From the NCBI GenBank assembly GCA_012932865.1, contig SAXG01000027.1, positions 490,640-554,639 of the forward strand: a stretch of 64,000 nucleotides of DNA. The letters are read 5' to 3'. Source of the stretch: Amylostereum areolatum. Lineage: Eukaryota > Basidiomycota > Agaricomycetes > Russulales > Stereaceae. Position 1 is the first letter of the stretch, and each line of letters begins with the position of its first letter. Positions 1 through 12,179 of this stretch are shown here, piece by piece. The translations under genes were made by a program, and so were the position numbers. A model generated the notes under the pieces. That model had not been told where the DNA came from and searched no databases. It was given only the letters and a program-made list of their open reading frames with translations.

Positions 1-399
1 GAATGTGAGAAGGATGACGCTTCTCAGAGGCTCAAATGTCCAGAAACACCGGATAGGATGTTCTCGTCGGAGTCTGACCATGTTGTTCTGTATAACAAGG
101 CGCCCTTCCAAACTTATGAGATGACGCGTCCTGTCGGCAAGAGCCAGGGAGTAACTCACCACGAGATGACCATTGGCATTGAACCGGCGATGCGTGTTTC
201 CGCTAGGCAGCCTGCTCCGAGCACCAGAAGAAACAAATCAGACAAACCCGGCATTATCCCCCCTCAAACCTACACCACTTTCATCCCACACTGGACCTAC
301 GTATGAAACGCCGATGATGGAGGAAGAAATTCATTATATCAAATTGAAAAAAATTATACCACTGGCTTTGCATACTGCCCATTGCCCACCATTCCACTC
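1..399. other. intergenic, no gene seen
   Basis: This holds the 3' flank of the NOT4 gene. The short open frames have no recognisable motif or start context, and I see no RNA gene. Confidence 0.5.
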
Positions 400-3300
400 T
401 CAAAACGCACCCACAGGCCTCACTACTTGCATCTTCTCCATCACCTCCCTCACGTCCGCCTCTGCGTACTTCGCCGCCTCCTTCGCCGCCTGGAGTTTAG
501 CTTCGAGCTCGTCCGCCGTCATCGGGTGTATTACCCCTCCCTCGTCCATCATACCCAGCATGTCGAACTTCGGGAGTGTGTTCCCCACCCTCGGTAAGGA
601 TCCATGTGCATCCCAACCGTTGTCGTTGAACGAGAGGACCGCGCGTACGGCCGCCGTGTTGATGTCCCGATGGAGCTCCTCCAGCTTGGACAGTTGGACC
701 TCCATCCAACGCGCCCGCCGCTCGAGAGCAAGGGTTAACACCGCGACCTCGTCCTTGCCAGCGCCCTCCTCGCCTTCGCCATCCAAGAAGTCGTCGCCCT
801 TGAGCATGTCACGCAGCACGCCATCGAAAGACGAGCTATCATCCCAGGTAGTGCGTGGGAGTAGTCGAAGCAGGTCCGAGATGGTCTGTGTGAGCGTCTC
901 GAGCAATTGCTGGAATGACGACACCGCGTTGTCGATCGAGCCCGACGGCATGCTGTTGGCAAACGACCCGCCGCCCACCGACAATGCAGACAGGGCGTGA
1001 ACGAGAGGCGCGAATTCGAGAGGCATCTTCGAAGTAGGGTTGATACTTTGCAGATCGAAAAAGGGGTGATTGGGAAGATCCATCTGAGGGTTCAGCTCGT
1101 CGATTTGGTCCAGGATGTCCGCGAGGGCCATAGGTTTTGAGAAATCGACCGACGAGGCCCGGGAGCCACTGGAAATCGAGTTGGCGCCACTGCCTGTCCT
1201 GTCCGTTGGAAACTGGGGGGCGTCGGACGTAACGGCAGATTCGAGGGCAGAAGTGGACTCGGCTACGGACTCGTCCTCCTTCGGGATCCGAATAGGCTTC
1301 GTAACAGGACGATTCTTCTTCGGCATTTTGGACAGAAGGGGAGCTTGGCTTGGCTCAACAGGCGCGGAAGCAGGGGGGTTCGCCTTCGACGCCTGGGCTG
1401 GTCGGGACTTGCGAGGGGTCGCAGCATCTGCCATGACGACAGCGGCGATCTTATCCTTCGCCTGTTGAACTCTTTCCTTCTCCTTGGCTGCCTTGTCCTT
1501 TCGCTCCTGTTCTACCGCCTCCTTCGCCAGCCTCTCCGCCTTGAGTCTCTCTTGTCGCTCCTGATGGGCACGCTCCTTCTCTTCCTGCTCCTTCGCTACC
1601 CTTTCCTTCTCCAACCTCTCCTTCTCCGCCCGTTTTTCTGACCTTTCCTTCTCCTTCTCCACTTTCTTCTCGGCAGCTACGCGTGCCCTCTCCGCCGCGC
1701 GCTCCGCAGCCGCCGCCTTTTTGGCCGCCCGTTGTGCAGCCTTGTCGTCCGCGACCGATTCACCTGCCGGCGCGGTCAGCGGGTCGGAGGTAATGCTGGT
1801 AGACGGCTGTGGAGGCTGCGCCGTCAGCGCGGGGAAATCGGACGAGGAGAGCAGGGGGGACGGAGGAGACGGGGCAGGCGAAAGGGGGCTCTGCACTGCA
1901 CGAGCAGGTCAAAATTATTAAGAGATGTGATCAAAGCAGATAGATAGAGGAAGAAAACAGGGAGGATTCGTGCCAAAGAAAGACGAGAGAACTGATGAGC
2001 AAGAGAAGTCAACGAAGTGCGAGCACCATGCTACTGGTAATCGAAGCGTTGAGCCAAGGTAACCCGACGGCGAACGTTCCATCCCAAGGACGCACGGCAC
2101 TCAGTACTCCATCGACAAACTCAAAACTCCCAGCCTCGCAAACAAACAGAGTTGTACTCACCGCGTGCTGCAGCCAACTCCGTGTTGGTAACAGGACTTG
2201 GAGAGAGACCAGGCGGTGGATACGAGATACCTGGAGGACCATTCGTATACTGGGTGGTATACGCGTCCATCGCGCCGTTCTGTCCATGGTTGTGGCTGTG
2301 CCCCTGGAAGCGCGAATCCATGGGTGTCCCGAAACTCGCTAACATAATTGCTGGGTCGGAGAAAGGTTGACCTGGGTTGTACCTGTACTGTGGCCCCATA
2401 TGCTCTTGATCTGCACCGTCCAGAAGGAAACATGCCAATACAAATTACAACATGAATAGTACAGGAGCACAATTCGGAATGGGGGAAAGACAGACGGAAA
2501 CAATCAACAAACATAGACCAGTATATCATACAAAGATGGACCTCATACCAGGGAGTGCTGCACTACTCGCCCGTGTGGCATTGGCGCGCTGTTGTTGGTG
2601 CTGCTGCTGCTGCTGCTGCTGCTGTTGCTGCTGCTGACTCGCTGTAAGGAAGTCCCTCAGCACTGCTTCGCTAACGCCAGCTTGCTCGAATGCGTGGTAC
2701 CGGCCCGCTTGCGGCATTGGAGAAAAGGCCTGGGCATGGGCCGTTAAGGGCGAATTCGTGCTCGACACGGCATTCTGATGGTATTGGTGATGTTGTGCTT
2801 GGGGAGGGGGAGGGGGGTGTTGGTATGCAGACCATGCCGAGGCAGCGGAGTCGTATATGCTATTGGTACTGTTGGTCGCTTGGCCCATGCTCTCGCTCGC
2901 ACTGGCGCTGAGAGGAGTCGATGCTACCCTCGGACTTGACGTCGAGGACACGTTTCCACCTGCGCTTGCTACGCCACCCTGTCGACCGTTTCTCGCAAAC
3001 CCGAACCGGGACATCTTCCTGGTCGAATCGTCATCAAGCGTTGCTCGGCGCATCGCCGCTGGATCCGGTTCGGAGCTCTCCGCGAACGGGTTGAATGAGC
3101 CTGTGTAAGAAAGCGTCGGCGATGCCTGGCTAAGTGCAGGAGATTGTCGGGCAGCAAGGGGATCGTAGATGGATCGCGCGGGATTATGTGGATATCCGAG
3201 GCCAGGCGGGCCAAGAAGAGGACTAGGGGAAGAGGCGTTGCGAAGAGCAGGGAACGCATCCATGAACGACCCGTGGAAGGGACTTCCAGCTTCTCCGTTC

Positions 3301-5281
3301 TCGACTTCAGGCACTTCCGCCGCTGCAAGTTTGGGATCCAAATTGAAGCTGAACCCGCCAAACTGGCCATTGCTCTCGCTGAGAGTTTGCAGTGTCCGGT
3401 CGAAATCCGGGAAGGGACTGACACCTGTTTGAGGTTGCCCGGACTCACGCCGCGCTTTGACGTCGTTAAGTAACGCCTGGACTTGCGTGGACATCTGATA
3501 CGATTGACCTTGTGGTGCACGACTTCCGGGCGGCGGCAGACCGGGTGGCGCGGAGAGCCCGGGAGGAACCGCGGGAAGACCGGGAGGAATGGCAGGTGTA
3601 GAGGGTGCCGGAGACGCAGATGAAGTGGGAGCGCCCTGTGATCCAGATCCGGAGTCTGCATCTGACTCGACTGTCGGTGATCGTGGTGGAGGTGGTGGCA
3701 GAGGCGGCGGGGATGGCTTCCGTTTTGTCGCTTTGAGAGTCGCAGTAGTCGTTGCAGGCGTAGTCGACCGTGGTATGCCTGCAGGCGTGGATGGTCGAGA
3801 GGAAGAAGCAACCGACGATGCCTTCGCTGGCTTGGCCTCCTTAACTTTCCAGGTGACGGCATGGGACTCCAACGAGATGGGCTCGACGGTAGTCGATGCT
3901 CCAGCACGTGATCGTACAGGTTTCTCTCCACGGCGAGGCTGTCGCGTGGATGCCGCGCTGGTGTTAGTGTGATTGTGCAGAGCAGTCGACGCCGAGGTAC
4001 GATCGTGAGCTGTCTTAGCCCAGGAAGCGGAACGCGGCAAGCGCGCTGCTCGGTCACATAAGTAAACGACGATCGATCTGAGGGAAACCTTCAACTTACC
4101 TGACGAGTCGTCTGCTTTCTTCCCTAGCACGACTGTCTTGCGTGTGACTTCGGAGTCCTTGATGGCATGTTGACTGTATGTTGGTCATGGTCAGCTGATG
4201 TACCAAAAGAGCGCACAGGGACGGTGGGGACGCACAGCGTGGCAAGGTCCTCCTTAGTGAAGCAATCTTTCTCGTCACCCCATTCGTGGAGGTTCATACA
4301 GCTGTGGTCGGGACAGTTGACTCCCCGAAGGAAGGACATGCAGTATTTAGTTGTACCATAGCTGGCGCGCATAATGTCGCTTCCTCCGCCAGGCGATGCG
4401 GATCCATCGACAGCAGTGATGCATCTTGCGGCGTCTTCACGGCGGTGGTAAGTGATGTACAGTCCCACGACCGGTGCTTGACCTCCTGGCGGTGTCCGCT
4501 TCACTAGCACGATCTTTGAAATGCGACCGTACTGGCCGAAGTAGTCGTTGGAGCGAAGCGTAGATATAAGCTGGAGAGTAGGACCCATTAGTCAAAGAAC
4601 AAGGAAGGGCAAGCCGTATGCGCACCTCTTCCTTCGCGAATCGCGGACCGATGCCGACAACGTATACCACGTTACGCTGCACGACTCGCACGTTTGCGAG
4701 GTGGCGCCTGCCAAGCGCGTCAAGATCCTTGCGCTCCCGTTCCCGTTGTTTCTTCTGTTGGTTGAGGCGTCGTTGGCTACGTTCACGAAAGAAAGACAGG
4801 GCGGTGTCAAAAGGTGCTCGGACGGCTCAGGAAAGCCGGAAAGCCACTCACTCTTCTCTGCTGACGGGCTTGTGCTGGGCAGCTTCATCGGAGTACTCGC
4901 GTCGGCATGCGGGGCACTTGTTGTTCAAGTTCTCTTTGATGTGATGCCAGCAGAAACGACAGATCTGTCGAGGACCGAGCATGAGAGGAGAACAAAAACG
5001 GAGGTTCGGATCTGAGGCACACCTGGTAACCGCACTGACAAGGCTTGAAGTGGAGGTCAGAGACGTCCATTTCTTCAAGGCAGAGAGGGCATTCTGCTGC
5101 GTCCTGCGGTGTGAGAAGCACTGAGAACGACGAGAGAGACGATGAGAAAGATGATAAGGACCTCTTCGTCGCTCCAATACGCGTCTTGAACGCCGGTCAA
5201 AACTTGCGACTTGGATTGGAGAGCGACGCTGGCATGAACGACGGGGGCCGGGAGGGAGGGGTGCAGTTTGAGAGAGGACAT
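400..5281 (-). CDS. NOT4: CCR4-NOT complex E3 ubiquitin ligase subunit NOT4
   Basis: NOT4 is the RING E3 ligase of the CCR4-NOT complex, acting in mRNA decay and co-translational quality control. Nine exons join in phase on the minus strand: 5281-5162, 5103-5023, 4964-4852, 4776-4626, 4570-4236, 4173-4100, 4048-2549, 2410-2162 and 1895-400, giving 1,372 aa. Residues about 45-90 form the C4C4-type RING (CPLC, CQCGYQIC, then FCWHHIKENL and CPACRR). A basic QRRLNQQKKQRER linker follows, then an RRM beginning NVVYVVGIGPRFAKEE, and a C3H1-like finger (CMSFLRGVNCPDHSCMNLHEW). The rest is Pro/Ser-rich low complexity with a poly-Gln run and a charged Ala/Glu/Lys coiled coil (about residues 885-990). 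The ATG at 5281 gives the short leader ending WSDEE that I expect of basidiomycete NOT4. The first donor (GTCCTT) is weak. The 5' end lies head to head with PDCD5. Confidence 0.93.
2591..2637 (-). repeat. CAG/CAA trinucleotide run coding poly-Gln in NOT4
   Basis: An imperfect GCT/GTT triplet run on the + strand encodes about 16 residues, almost all Gln with one His, near the end of NOT4 exon 7. It stays in frame, so length changes would alter only the low-complexity tail. Confidence 0.9.
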
Positions 5282-5513
5282 GGAGGTTGAACGCGAGGGG
5301 GGAATGAGAATCGATCGTGCGGCGGGAGGACGATGAAGACAGCGAGCAGGATTGAAAGAACGACGGAGCGACAAGCACAGACGCGACAATGAGGCCCTTT
5401 CCCACAGGTTCAAACTCCGACAGCCAAAAAAGGAACACTTTCGGCCTCAAAACCGTCTTAGATCCCCAGCCCCCGTCACTGAAACCCGTCACAACCACTC
5501 CCTTGTCCTCGCC
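5282..5513. promoter_or_regulatory. shared promoter between NOT4 and PDCD5
   Basis: These 232 bp separate the divergent start codons of NOT4 (-) and PDCD5 (+), so the stretch must contain both 5' leaders and core promoters. I see no clear TATA box, which fits housekeeping genes. The assignment is by position only. Confidence 0.6.
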
Positions 5514-6072
5514 ATGGCCGACCCTGAACTTGCGGCGATTCGCGCGGCGCGCATGCAACAGCTCCAGCAGTCTGGAGGTCCTCCTGGTGGCGGGGGAGGC
5601 CAGGAAGACGAGGCCAAACAGCAGTCCGAAGAGCAGATGCGGCACGATCTCCTCGCGACCGTCCTCGATTCCGCCGCCCGCGAACGGCGTGCGTACCCCC
5701 TTCGCCCGCATTATGGTCTGATCGTTCACCCATCTACTTGCAGTCGCTCGTATTGCACTCGTATCACCGGATCGCTCGCGGCAGGTTGAGTCGATCTTGC
5801 TGCGAATGGCGCAAACGGGCCAACTTCGCGGTCGCGTGAGTGAGGCCCAGCTCATCGACCTGCTCGAGCAGGTGCGTACTTCATCGATCGAGGATACACT
5901 TCGCAAGCGAACCCTTCTACTCAGGCGGAAGAGGCGAATTCGAAGACGGTGAAAAAGGGTGCAGTCGTGGTAAGCACTTAGTCGCGTATTGTTCATCCAT
6001 TTTCTCACCTCTTCACGCTTCTTCCAGTTCCAAAGGAGAGAGCTCGACGACGACGACGATTTTGACATATGA
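5514..6072 (+). CDS. PDCD5/TFAR19-family protein
   Basis: This is the fungal homologue of PDCD5, a small helical protein found from archaea to humans and linked in animals to apoptosis, TIP60 and chaperonin function. Four exons (5514-5688, 5744-5871, 5925-5969, 6028-6072) join in phase to 130 aa, close to the human 125 aa. The N terminus is MADPELAAIRAARMQQLQ with a Gly/Pro insert. The core ILDSAARERLARIALVSPDRS-like segment (VLDSAARERLARIAL here) runs into a helical region (VESILLRMAQTGQLRGRVSE). The C terminus ends in the family-typical acidic ELDDDDDFDI. It faces LCP5 tail to tail, with 154 bp between the stop codons. Confidence 0.95.
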
Positions 6073-6226
6073 TTTGGACCCGAGACCAAATGTATCGTCA
6101 CACTGTACTATAACACTACTTACTGATATTCCACACAGCGATTGTATCATCTTCAATGCCTACTCCTAAAAGGTCGCTTGCGTCTTGCAACAGAAGTATG
6201 TGATTCGAATCGAGTACTTAGAAGAT

Positions 6227-7450
6227 TTACTTCTTCCCGGTCCTCTTTTTCGCTGCCTTCGTCTCCTTCTCAAACCGGCTTTTCTTCCTCATCCTCGGCC
6301 CCTCGTCGACCATCCCGTCGTCCTCCCTCTTCCGAGTTCTCGCTCTCGCAAGCACGCCCTCCTTCTTCCCTCTCGCCCGAAGTTCCTCATACCCATCTCC
6401 TCCGCGTCCACCTCTCCCAACGCTCCGAAGCACATCTGCAAACTCATCATCCAATCCTCCACCGAGCGCGTGCCTACCGCCACCCAGCCCACTTCCCCCG
6501 AGAGCAATGTCCTCTTCGTCCCTTACCCTCCTCCGCGCTTCTGACTTCTTCATTACCAACCTGGTCATGTTGTCCTCCTCGAATTCGGTCATTCGCGCGA
6601 TCTCCCTCGCGCGCCCGCTGCGTTGGGTGGGCGCCGAACCCAAGCCAGAGGCTGCTTCCACGTACGGCGCCGTCGGGTCGAGGTGGGCGAGAGACGCGAG
6701 AGTCGAGGGCACGGGTGCGCGCCGACCCTTGTCCTTCCCGCGGGCGTCAGTGTAAGGCATCGGTGCGAGCTTGGGCGGGCGGTAAATTCCATCACGACCA
6801 TCCGCGCCGCCCGTGTCTTCATCTTCCTCGTCGCTGGCCTCGCCGCCCACGAGGGCCTGCGGATTCGGCCTGAACGCGAGCGGGTCTATAATTACTAGCG
6901 GGTCAGACCACAGATGTCTCGTATGGATGTGGAGAAAGAGAAGTGTACCGTTGAGCGTATTTTGCGTCGGCGCTTCTTCGGCCAGTCGGACGAGCTTCTC
7001 GATCTGATACCGCATCCGGCCCTCAAGTATTTTCGTCTTTTCGAGCACAAGGCGGCCCTCGACGACAGCATCGACAAAGTCCCCAGGTGCTGATCCGCGC
7101 TGCTCCCGCTCTGCAGAGCTGAACGGAGCCAATGGTGGTCCATGTTCGGATACAGCGTGGCCCAATGCACGTTGTGCATTTAGGAGGACCAATGACTGCA
7201 TATACGAGAGCAAAACATGGTGCTTGAGGGAAAGGAGGGAGATACCATCCTTGAAGTCGAAGTCGGTCGTGGTTGTCTGTCTACGATGTTTGATAAGTAG
7301 AGTGAAGACAACAGATGGGGAGAGTAAGGCAGGTTGAAGCAGCACGTACTTTCCACGAAGAGTCTTGATGAGTTCGCGTACGGAGGCCATACTCTTCGTC
7401 ATGTCCCCGAGTACATCGCAAAACTCCTGCTTCACATCGTCTGCATCCAT
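6227..7450 (-). CDS. LCP5: LCP5/neuroguidin, Sas10/C1D family, SSU processome
   Basis: LCP5 (animal NGDN) is a nucleolar U3 snoRNP-associated protein needed for 18S rRNA processing. Exons 7450-7350, 7280-6949 and 6894-6227 give 366 aa. Both introns are multiples of three without stops, so an unspliced frame also reads through. The Sas10/Utp3/C1D domain lies at about residues 25-130 (TTDFDFKDGISLLSLKHHVL, then LEKTKILEGRMRYQIEKLVR). The DPLAFRPNP motif follows, and the tail is basic and Gly/Arg-rich, ending KKSRFEKETKAAKKR, as expected of a nucleolar factor. The start at 7450 is the only ATG that begins the conserved N-terminal helix. Confidence 0.92.
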   Translation of the reverse strand: MDADDVKQEFCDVLGDMTKSMASVRELIKTLRGKYVLLQPALLSPSVVFTLLIKHRRQTTTTDFDFKDGISLLSLKHHVLLSYMQSLVLLNAQRALGHAVSEHGPPLAPFSSAEREQRGSAPGDFVDAVVEGRLVLEKTKILEGRMRYQIEKLVRLAEEAPTQNTLNGTLLFLHIHTRHLWSDPLVIIDPLAFRPNPQALVGGEASDEEDEDTGGADGRDGIYRPPKLAPMPYTDARGKDKGRRAPVPSTLASLAHLDPTAPYVEAASGLGSAPTQRSGRAREIARMTEFEEDNMTRLVMKKSEARRRVRDEEDIALGGSGLGGGRHALGGGLDDEFADVLRSVGRGGRGGDGYEELRARGKKEGVLARARTRKREDDGMVDEGPRMRKKSRFEKETKAAKKRTGKK

Positions 7451-7948
7451 TTCGCAAAAATTATGCCGATAGATTTCTGCCAGAACGTCGGTCAGCAGTC
7501 AGCGTACCCTCCACACCCGTTCGAAACGACAGGAAAGGTCAGTTAACGGTTTTCTAGGCCGCCGCCCCTTGGGGCGTAATGCATAACATCGAGGAAAATC
7601 CTCAGAGCCCAGTGCGCTTCATCTTTTGCTTTTTGGTAGGAGCGAGATAAAGCAACCGCACTCACATGTACTTTTGACGCCTCGGGGAGACGGAAAACGA
7701 CGACTGCTGTGAGAAACGGATGATGGTGGTGGGAGGACCAAGGAAAGGAAAACAAACAGGGCGCTTCGAAGTTCGCCGCGCCTCGTTTCTTCCACCGCCA
7801 TGAATCTCTCTCACGCCAGTCATGCGCGCCTTTTATCAACCGACCCGCCCGCCTTGACGAAACACGACCCCTCCTCACTTTCTGTTATCTGTGTATACCA
7901 TCTTTCGTCCTCGTTGACCACCGATCGACCGGACGCGCGTACGACACG
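7451..7948. promoter_or_regulatory. divergent promoter region, LCP5 and GIY-YIG gene
   Basis: This 498-bp stretch lies between two divergent start codons. It has no convincing ORF; the minus-strand frame at 7543-7878 has no recognisable features. I see no clear TATA box. Confidence 0.45.
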
Positions 7949-9573
7949 ATGAACGGCTCTGGCGGACGCAAGCGCGACCTGGTCGAGTCCTTCAACGCTT
8001 TGGCGTTGTCGGGGAACGTACCTCCACCTCCACCGCCCGCTCCAGGACGAGGAACGCGGCCGACGAATTTTTATCCCGCGCTTCCAACCCCAGCGTCCGC
8101 GCCGTACCCGTACCCTACCCATGGCTTCGTCGGTGGCTTTCGCCCCGGTTCATCGAACCAACAGGCTACGCCTCCCGTACGTCTATCTCTCACACGATCC
8201 CCCACCTTTCCTGAACGTGTCGAACAGAGACAGTGCCCTCCCAGTGGACCATCTGCGATGGATGCAGTGGGGCTACCACCATTGCCCCGCCCTCCCGCCA
8301 TGCCCAAACCTCATCATGCCGAGACCTCCTTGACGATGCAACACGCGCTCGAGACCTCCGGAGCGTACCCAGTCGCTTTCACCCCTCCCCGCGACTCCCC
8401 GCGTCCTTATTTGACCGGTGCATCGCTCGCGCCGCCTCCACCTGCACAACCTCACCGACCCTACTCTGATCCAGCGCCCGGCCAGTCAACCTTCCCTGCC
8501 ACTCCCGCTAAGCAACCCATAAACGGCAAGGATCAGAGCCAAACACCTCAACCCCCCAAACTTGCAGTCTCTCCTCCCCACCGCCGCACCGTCTCCGCGC
8601 CAGTATCGCCCTCTCCGAGCGCGCCGATCGGGAAAGACAAGGACGGTGTCTCGGTGCAGTGCAACGGGGTCACCGCCGCGGGCAATCGGTGTCGTAAGCA
8701 GGTCAAGATCAGCGCCGCCAAAGCGGAGACGGGCGGGGACGTGTTCTGTCATCAGCATGAGAAGAAGATGCAGGAGCCGTCCGGATTTTACGAGCGCAAG
8801 TCGGGGGCGACATTCATCAAGTTCGACGGTGAGAACGTCCTTTCAGCATACGCCGGGACTCGAGCCGATGAGTACGTACAGATTGGATACCAGGGTATCT
8901 GCAGCCATCGACGCAGGCTTCGCTGCGGTCCGAGATGCAGAAGGCGAAGTCGGACAGCGACGAAGATGGGTACATCTATACCTTCGAAATCCTGGGTATA
9001 TATCTTCCCTGTTCCATTCGAGCCGACCACTCATCTATCCGGTTCAGACCCGGCGGATCCTTCCGTCGTCCATCTGAAGGTAGGCCGTGCGACCAACTTG
9101 AACCGCCGGATGGACCAGTGGTCGCGGCAATGTGGCTCGAAGGAGCAGATCCTCCGCGGTCACTGGCCCGACGGTCTCTCGCCGGATCAGGCCAGCCTCA
9201 TGAAGGGCCTCATTCAAGCAGGCAACAAGGGCCCCTGGTGCCATCGTCTCGAGCGGCTGGTCCACCTCGAGCTCGCGGACCTCGCGGCGCACTCGCCTTA
9301 CACCGACCCCAAGTTTCCGAACTCCGTGTCCGGGAACGATCCTGCGAAACGCACAGGCAAGGGCGACATCAAACGCTGCCCCGACTGTGAGTCTCGCTTT
9401 CCTTGTACGCGCTGCGACGTGGTGCTGAGGGGTACGACGCAGGTGGGAAGAACCACAAGGAGATCTTCTCGTTCGAGCGCGTTACGAAGGGACGGTACAA
9501 AGGTCGCGAATGGGACTTGATCGTGAAGCCCGTGATTGAGAAGTGGGGCGGGTTCGTGGAGGCGTATGTATGA
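7949..9573 (+). CDS. T5orf172 (GIY-YIG-like, MUG113-type) domain protein
   Basis: Function is unknown. The family is named after a T5 phage protein and fission-yeast mug113, a meiotically induced gene, and its fold is nuclease-like. Exons 7949-8176, 8228-8828, 8882-8995, 9048-9386 and 9443-9573 join to 470 aa. The first about 210 residues are Pro/Ser-rich and probably disordered. Next comes a Cys/His cluster that could bind zinc (CNGVTAAGNRCRKQ, CHQH). The GIY-YIG-like core follows: GYIYTFEIL, then VHLKVGRATNLNRRMDQW, and later CHRLERLVHLELADL. The C terminus (CGKNHKEIFSFERV) is conserved in this family. The first intron is 51 nt and in frame, so retention would keep the protein open. I infer a nuclear role only from the fold. 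Confidence 0.85.
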
Positions 9574-10306
9574 TTCCGAACCGCGATGGAAGGCTGAGGC
9601 ATGGACCTAGCTGAACATTTTATGGGGGCTTGTTGTATGATCGGAACCGCTGATAGTGTATCTTATTATTGCGGGCATACTGGCTATGTATTCACAACTG
9701 TAATCCCAGTCCACTCGATGCCATCTTTTGGCGATGCAGTGCTTTCTTGGACATCAGGCTGGAGTTTGGCTGGAGTCATGAAAACCCCGTGGCGGTGAGG
9801 CAGTCTAAGTTGCGCTCGCCTATTATAATTACGTGGTTCGGGGACGTCGGTAAGCCTCCTGCCAAAGTACCGCGCGGTGATAACATGCGGTGCGAGGTGC
9901 CCAAACCGTGTCTTCTCTTTGTCTGCGGCGGGAGAGCTGGCGGGTGCATGGCCCCAACCGAGACAAAAGGCAAAGAGGGCGCGAGGCCTGCGATTGGCTG
10001 AGCGGCCCGTCAAGCGCCCACGGGCCCTATTGTCCGGGACTCGTCTTTGTTCTGTCTTCCGTCCGTCCCATTGAACGCCTGCATCGCGGCATCGCGTATT
10101 GTTCGCTTCGTCGGTTATAAATAATGAAGGACGCAGGATGCATCATCACCTTTCCCCCCTTTCACCTCTCTTTGACCTGGCTGTCGCCCCTTCGCCTTTG
10201 CCGTCGCGCTATAACTGCCCCCGACTTTGACCAGTCCTCCCACTCGCTCACCCTCTTCGAGCCTCGTCGTTTGACATCCTAGCCTACAACGTCCAAGCAC
10301 TCTAAC
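9574..10306. other. intergenic, upstream region of the cupredoxin gene
   Basis: No coding evidence. It contains a TATA element and a long pyrimidine-rich stretch (about 10140-10260), typical of the leader of a highly expressed fungal gene. Confidence 0.5.
10116..10123 (+). promoter_or_regulatory. TATA box, TATAAATA
   Basis: TATAAATA lies 184 bp upstream of the cupredoxin ATG at 10307 and is followed by a CT-rich stretch where transcription probably starts. This suggests a regulated, strongly expressed gene. Confidence 0.55.
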
Positions 10307-11606
10307 ATGCTCTTCTCGCTCTCACTCGTCGCTGCCGCGATTTCCCTCGCCGCAATCCCCCCCGTCCGCGCTGCCGAACACACCATCCAAGTCGGCGGAA
10401 TCGGCGGTGTCGTCGCGTACAACCCGAACAACGTGGTGCGTCATTCCCTACCCTCGCGGCGGTAAACGCATGGTCTAACCTTCTGTTATAGACTGCCGAC
10501 ATCGGCGATGTCGTCACCTTCGTCTTCCGCCAGAAGAACCACACGGTGACTCAGAGCTCTCTCGCCTCCCCATGTTCTCCCCTCGCCAATGGATTCGACT
10601 CCGGATTGTACGTCGTCTCCTGCATCCAGTCTAAGCACGCTGCCAATACTGACCGTCTTGCAGCATCCCCGTCCCCGACAACAACACCGACGGCCCTTTC
10701 CAAATTGCCCAGTTCACGGTGCAGGACACCAACCCCGTCTGGGTATACTGTCGCCAAGCGGGCCATTGTCAGCAGGGCATGGTCTTCGCCATAAACCCTG
10801 GAGAGAAAATGGACCAGTTCGTATCCAACGCCATAGGCAATACTTCCACTTCCACCGACAACTCGACTACCACATCCGCCTCTGCCTCCGCCGCGGCTGC
10901 AACCACAACGGCCGCTGCATCTTCCGCCGCTGCAACGTCTGCCTCAGCCACTTCGTCCTCCGCTCCAGCCACATCGACGTCTTCCGACCACAAGATCGTC
11001 GTCGGCGGTCCGAACCAGCTCCTCTTCCAGCCCTCGAACATCTCCGCGCAGGCGGGCGACACCATCACGTTCGAGTTCCACCAGAAGAACCACACCGCGA
11101 CGCAGAGCAGCTTCCCGGCGCCGTGCCGCCCCCTCACGGATACGTCGACGAGCGGACAAGTTGGGTTCAACTCGGGATTGTACGTCTCCTGGCTTTTTAT
11201 CCTCGTGTCCTTGCATGCTGATGCGTTGGTGCGTTTCCAGCATGCCCGTTGCGGATAACGCCACCGCGTTCCCGACCTACACCATCCAAGTCAACGACGT
11301 ACGCATCCCTTCCTTGCCCCTGTCCCACAACTTGGCTCACGACGACCCCGTCCACAGACCGCCCCGATCTGGGTTTACTGCGCCCAGGCCAACCACTGCG
11401 GCTCAGGCATGGTCTTCTCCGTCAACGCGCTCGAGAACGGCACGAGCGACTTCGCCGCCTTCCAAGCGCGCGCAGTGTCCCAGAACGGCACCTCTTCGTC
11501 CTCCAACAGCGCCTCGGGCACCTCCAACAGCGCGCCCGCGCCCTTGACCGGTCGGTCAGCCGCGCTCCTCGCAGCGACCGTCGTTCTCGGTTTCATCGTG
11601 CTCTGA
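10307..11606 (+). CDS. secreted two-domain cupredoxin, probable GPI anchor
   Basis: This is an extracellular blue-copper-like protein of the fungal serine-rich cupredoxin group; its role at the cell surface is not established. Exons 10307-10435, 10492-10607, 10664-11179, 11241-11298 and 11358-11606 give 355 aa. Residues 1-22 form a signal peptide ending RAAEH. Each cupredoxin domain shows the type-1 ligand pattern: KNHTVTQ with VYCRQAGHCQQGM in the first, KNHTATQ with VYCAQANHCGSGM in the second (His, Cys, His, Met). About 65 Ser/Thr/Ala residues link them and are probably O-glycosylated. The C terminus is a hydrophobic tail after a small-residue stretch, fitting a GPI signal. The two domains share intron placement (GGATT followed by GTACGTC), pointing to internal duplication. 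Confidence 0.88.
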
Positions 11607-12179
11607 ACGTGCGGCTGGCCTTCTACGCGATCCGTTGAACGACCTAGATGACGACCGCACGACTTGGATGGGATAGACGTCTTGCTACATTACACACCCG
11701 GGCTCCTCGCTGTATTCATTCTTTCGGATTTTGGTCATAATGTATCTATAGCCTCCCACGCCACGGACTTCCCCGCAGATACCTAGTGTACTGTACTTCT
11801 TTACATAGTCGACTCAATTTACACAGTTTCCCCCGGCAAATGGGCCCGGGCGTTTCAATGGCGCAACGGTGCGAAGAATATTCAGGATCTCGTTGTATGT
11901 CGTTCAGTGTGCAAGTGAACGTCGCCATGGAGTGTCTGCTCGAGCGGCCTGTCCTGCCAAAAGCGACTCGTACAAAGCTAAGGTGTGTGGGCACGATGAA
12001 CACGATGAACAACAACGATTCGATTGTGAGCCGTCGAGCAAGACGACCAGAAACAGGGGATGGGTGAGGTATACAAGTTGCTACGTATCCGTGGGACAAA
12101 GCGTAAAGGTATAAGTTACATGCAAGTTGTCAGTGTAGCAGCGACAACGGCGACGCGATCATGGACAGAACCAGGATGC
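11607..12179. other. intergenic between convergent genes
   Basis: This contains the 3' flanks of the cupredoxin (+) and aspartic protease (-) genes. I see no gene or repeat. Confidence 0.5.
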
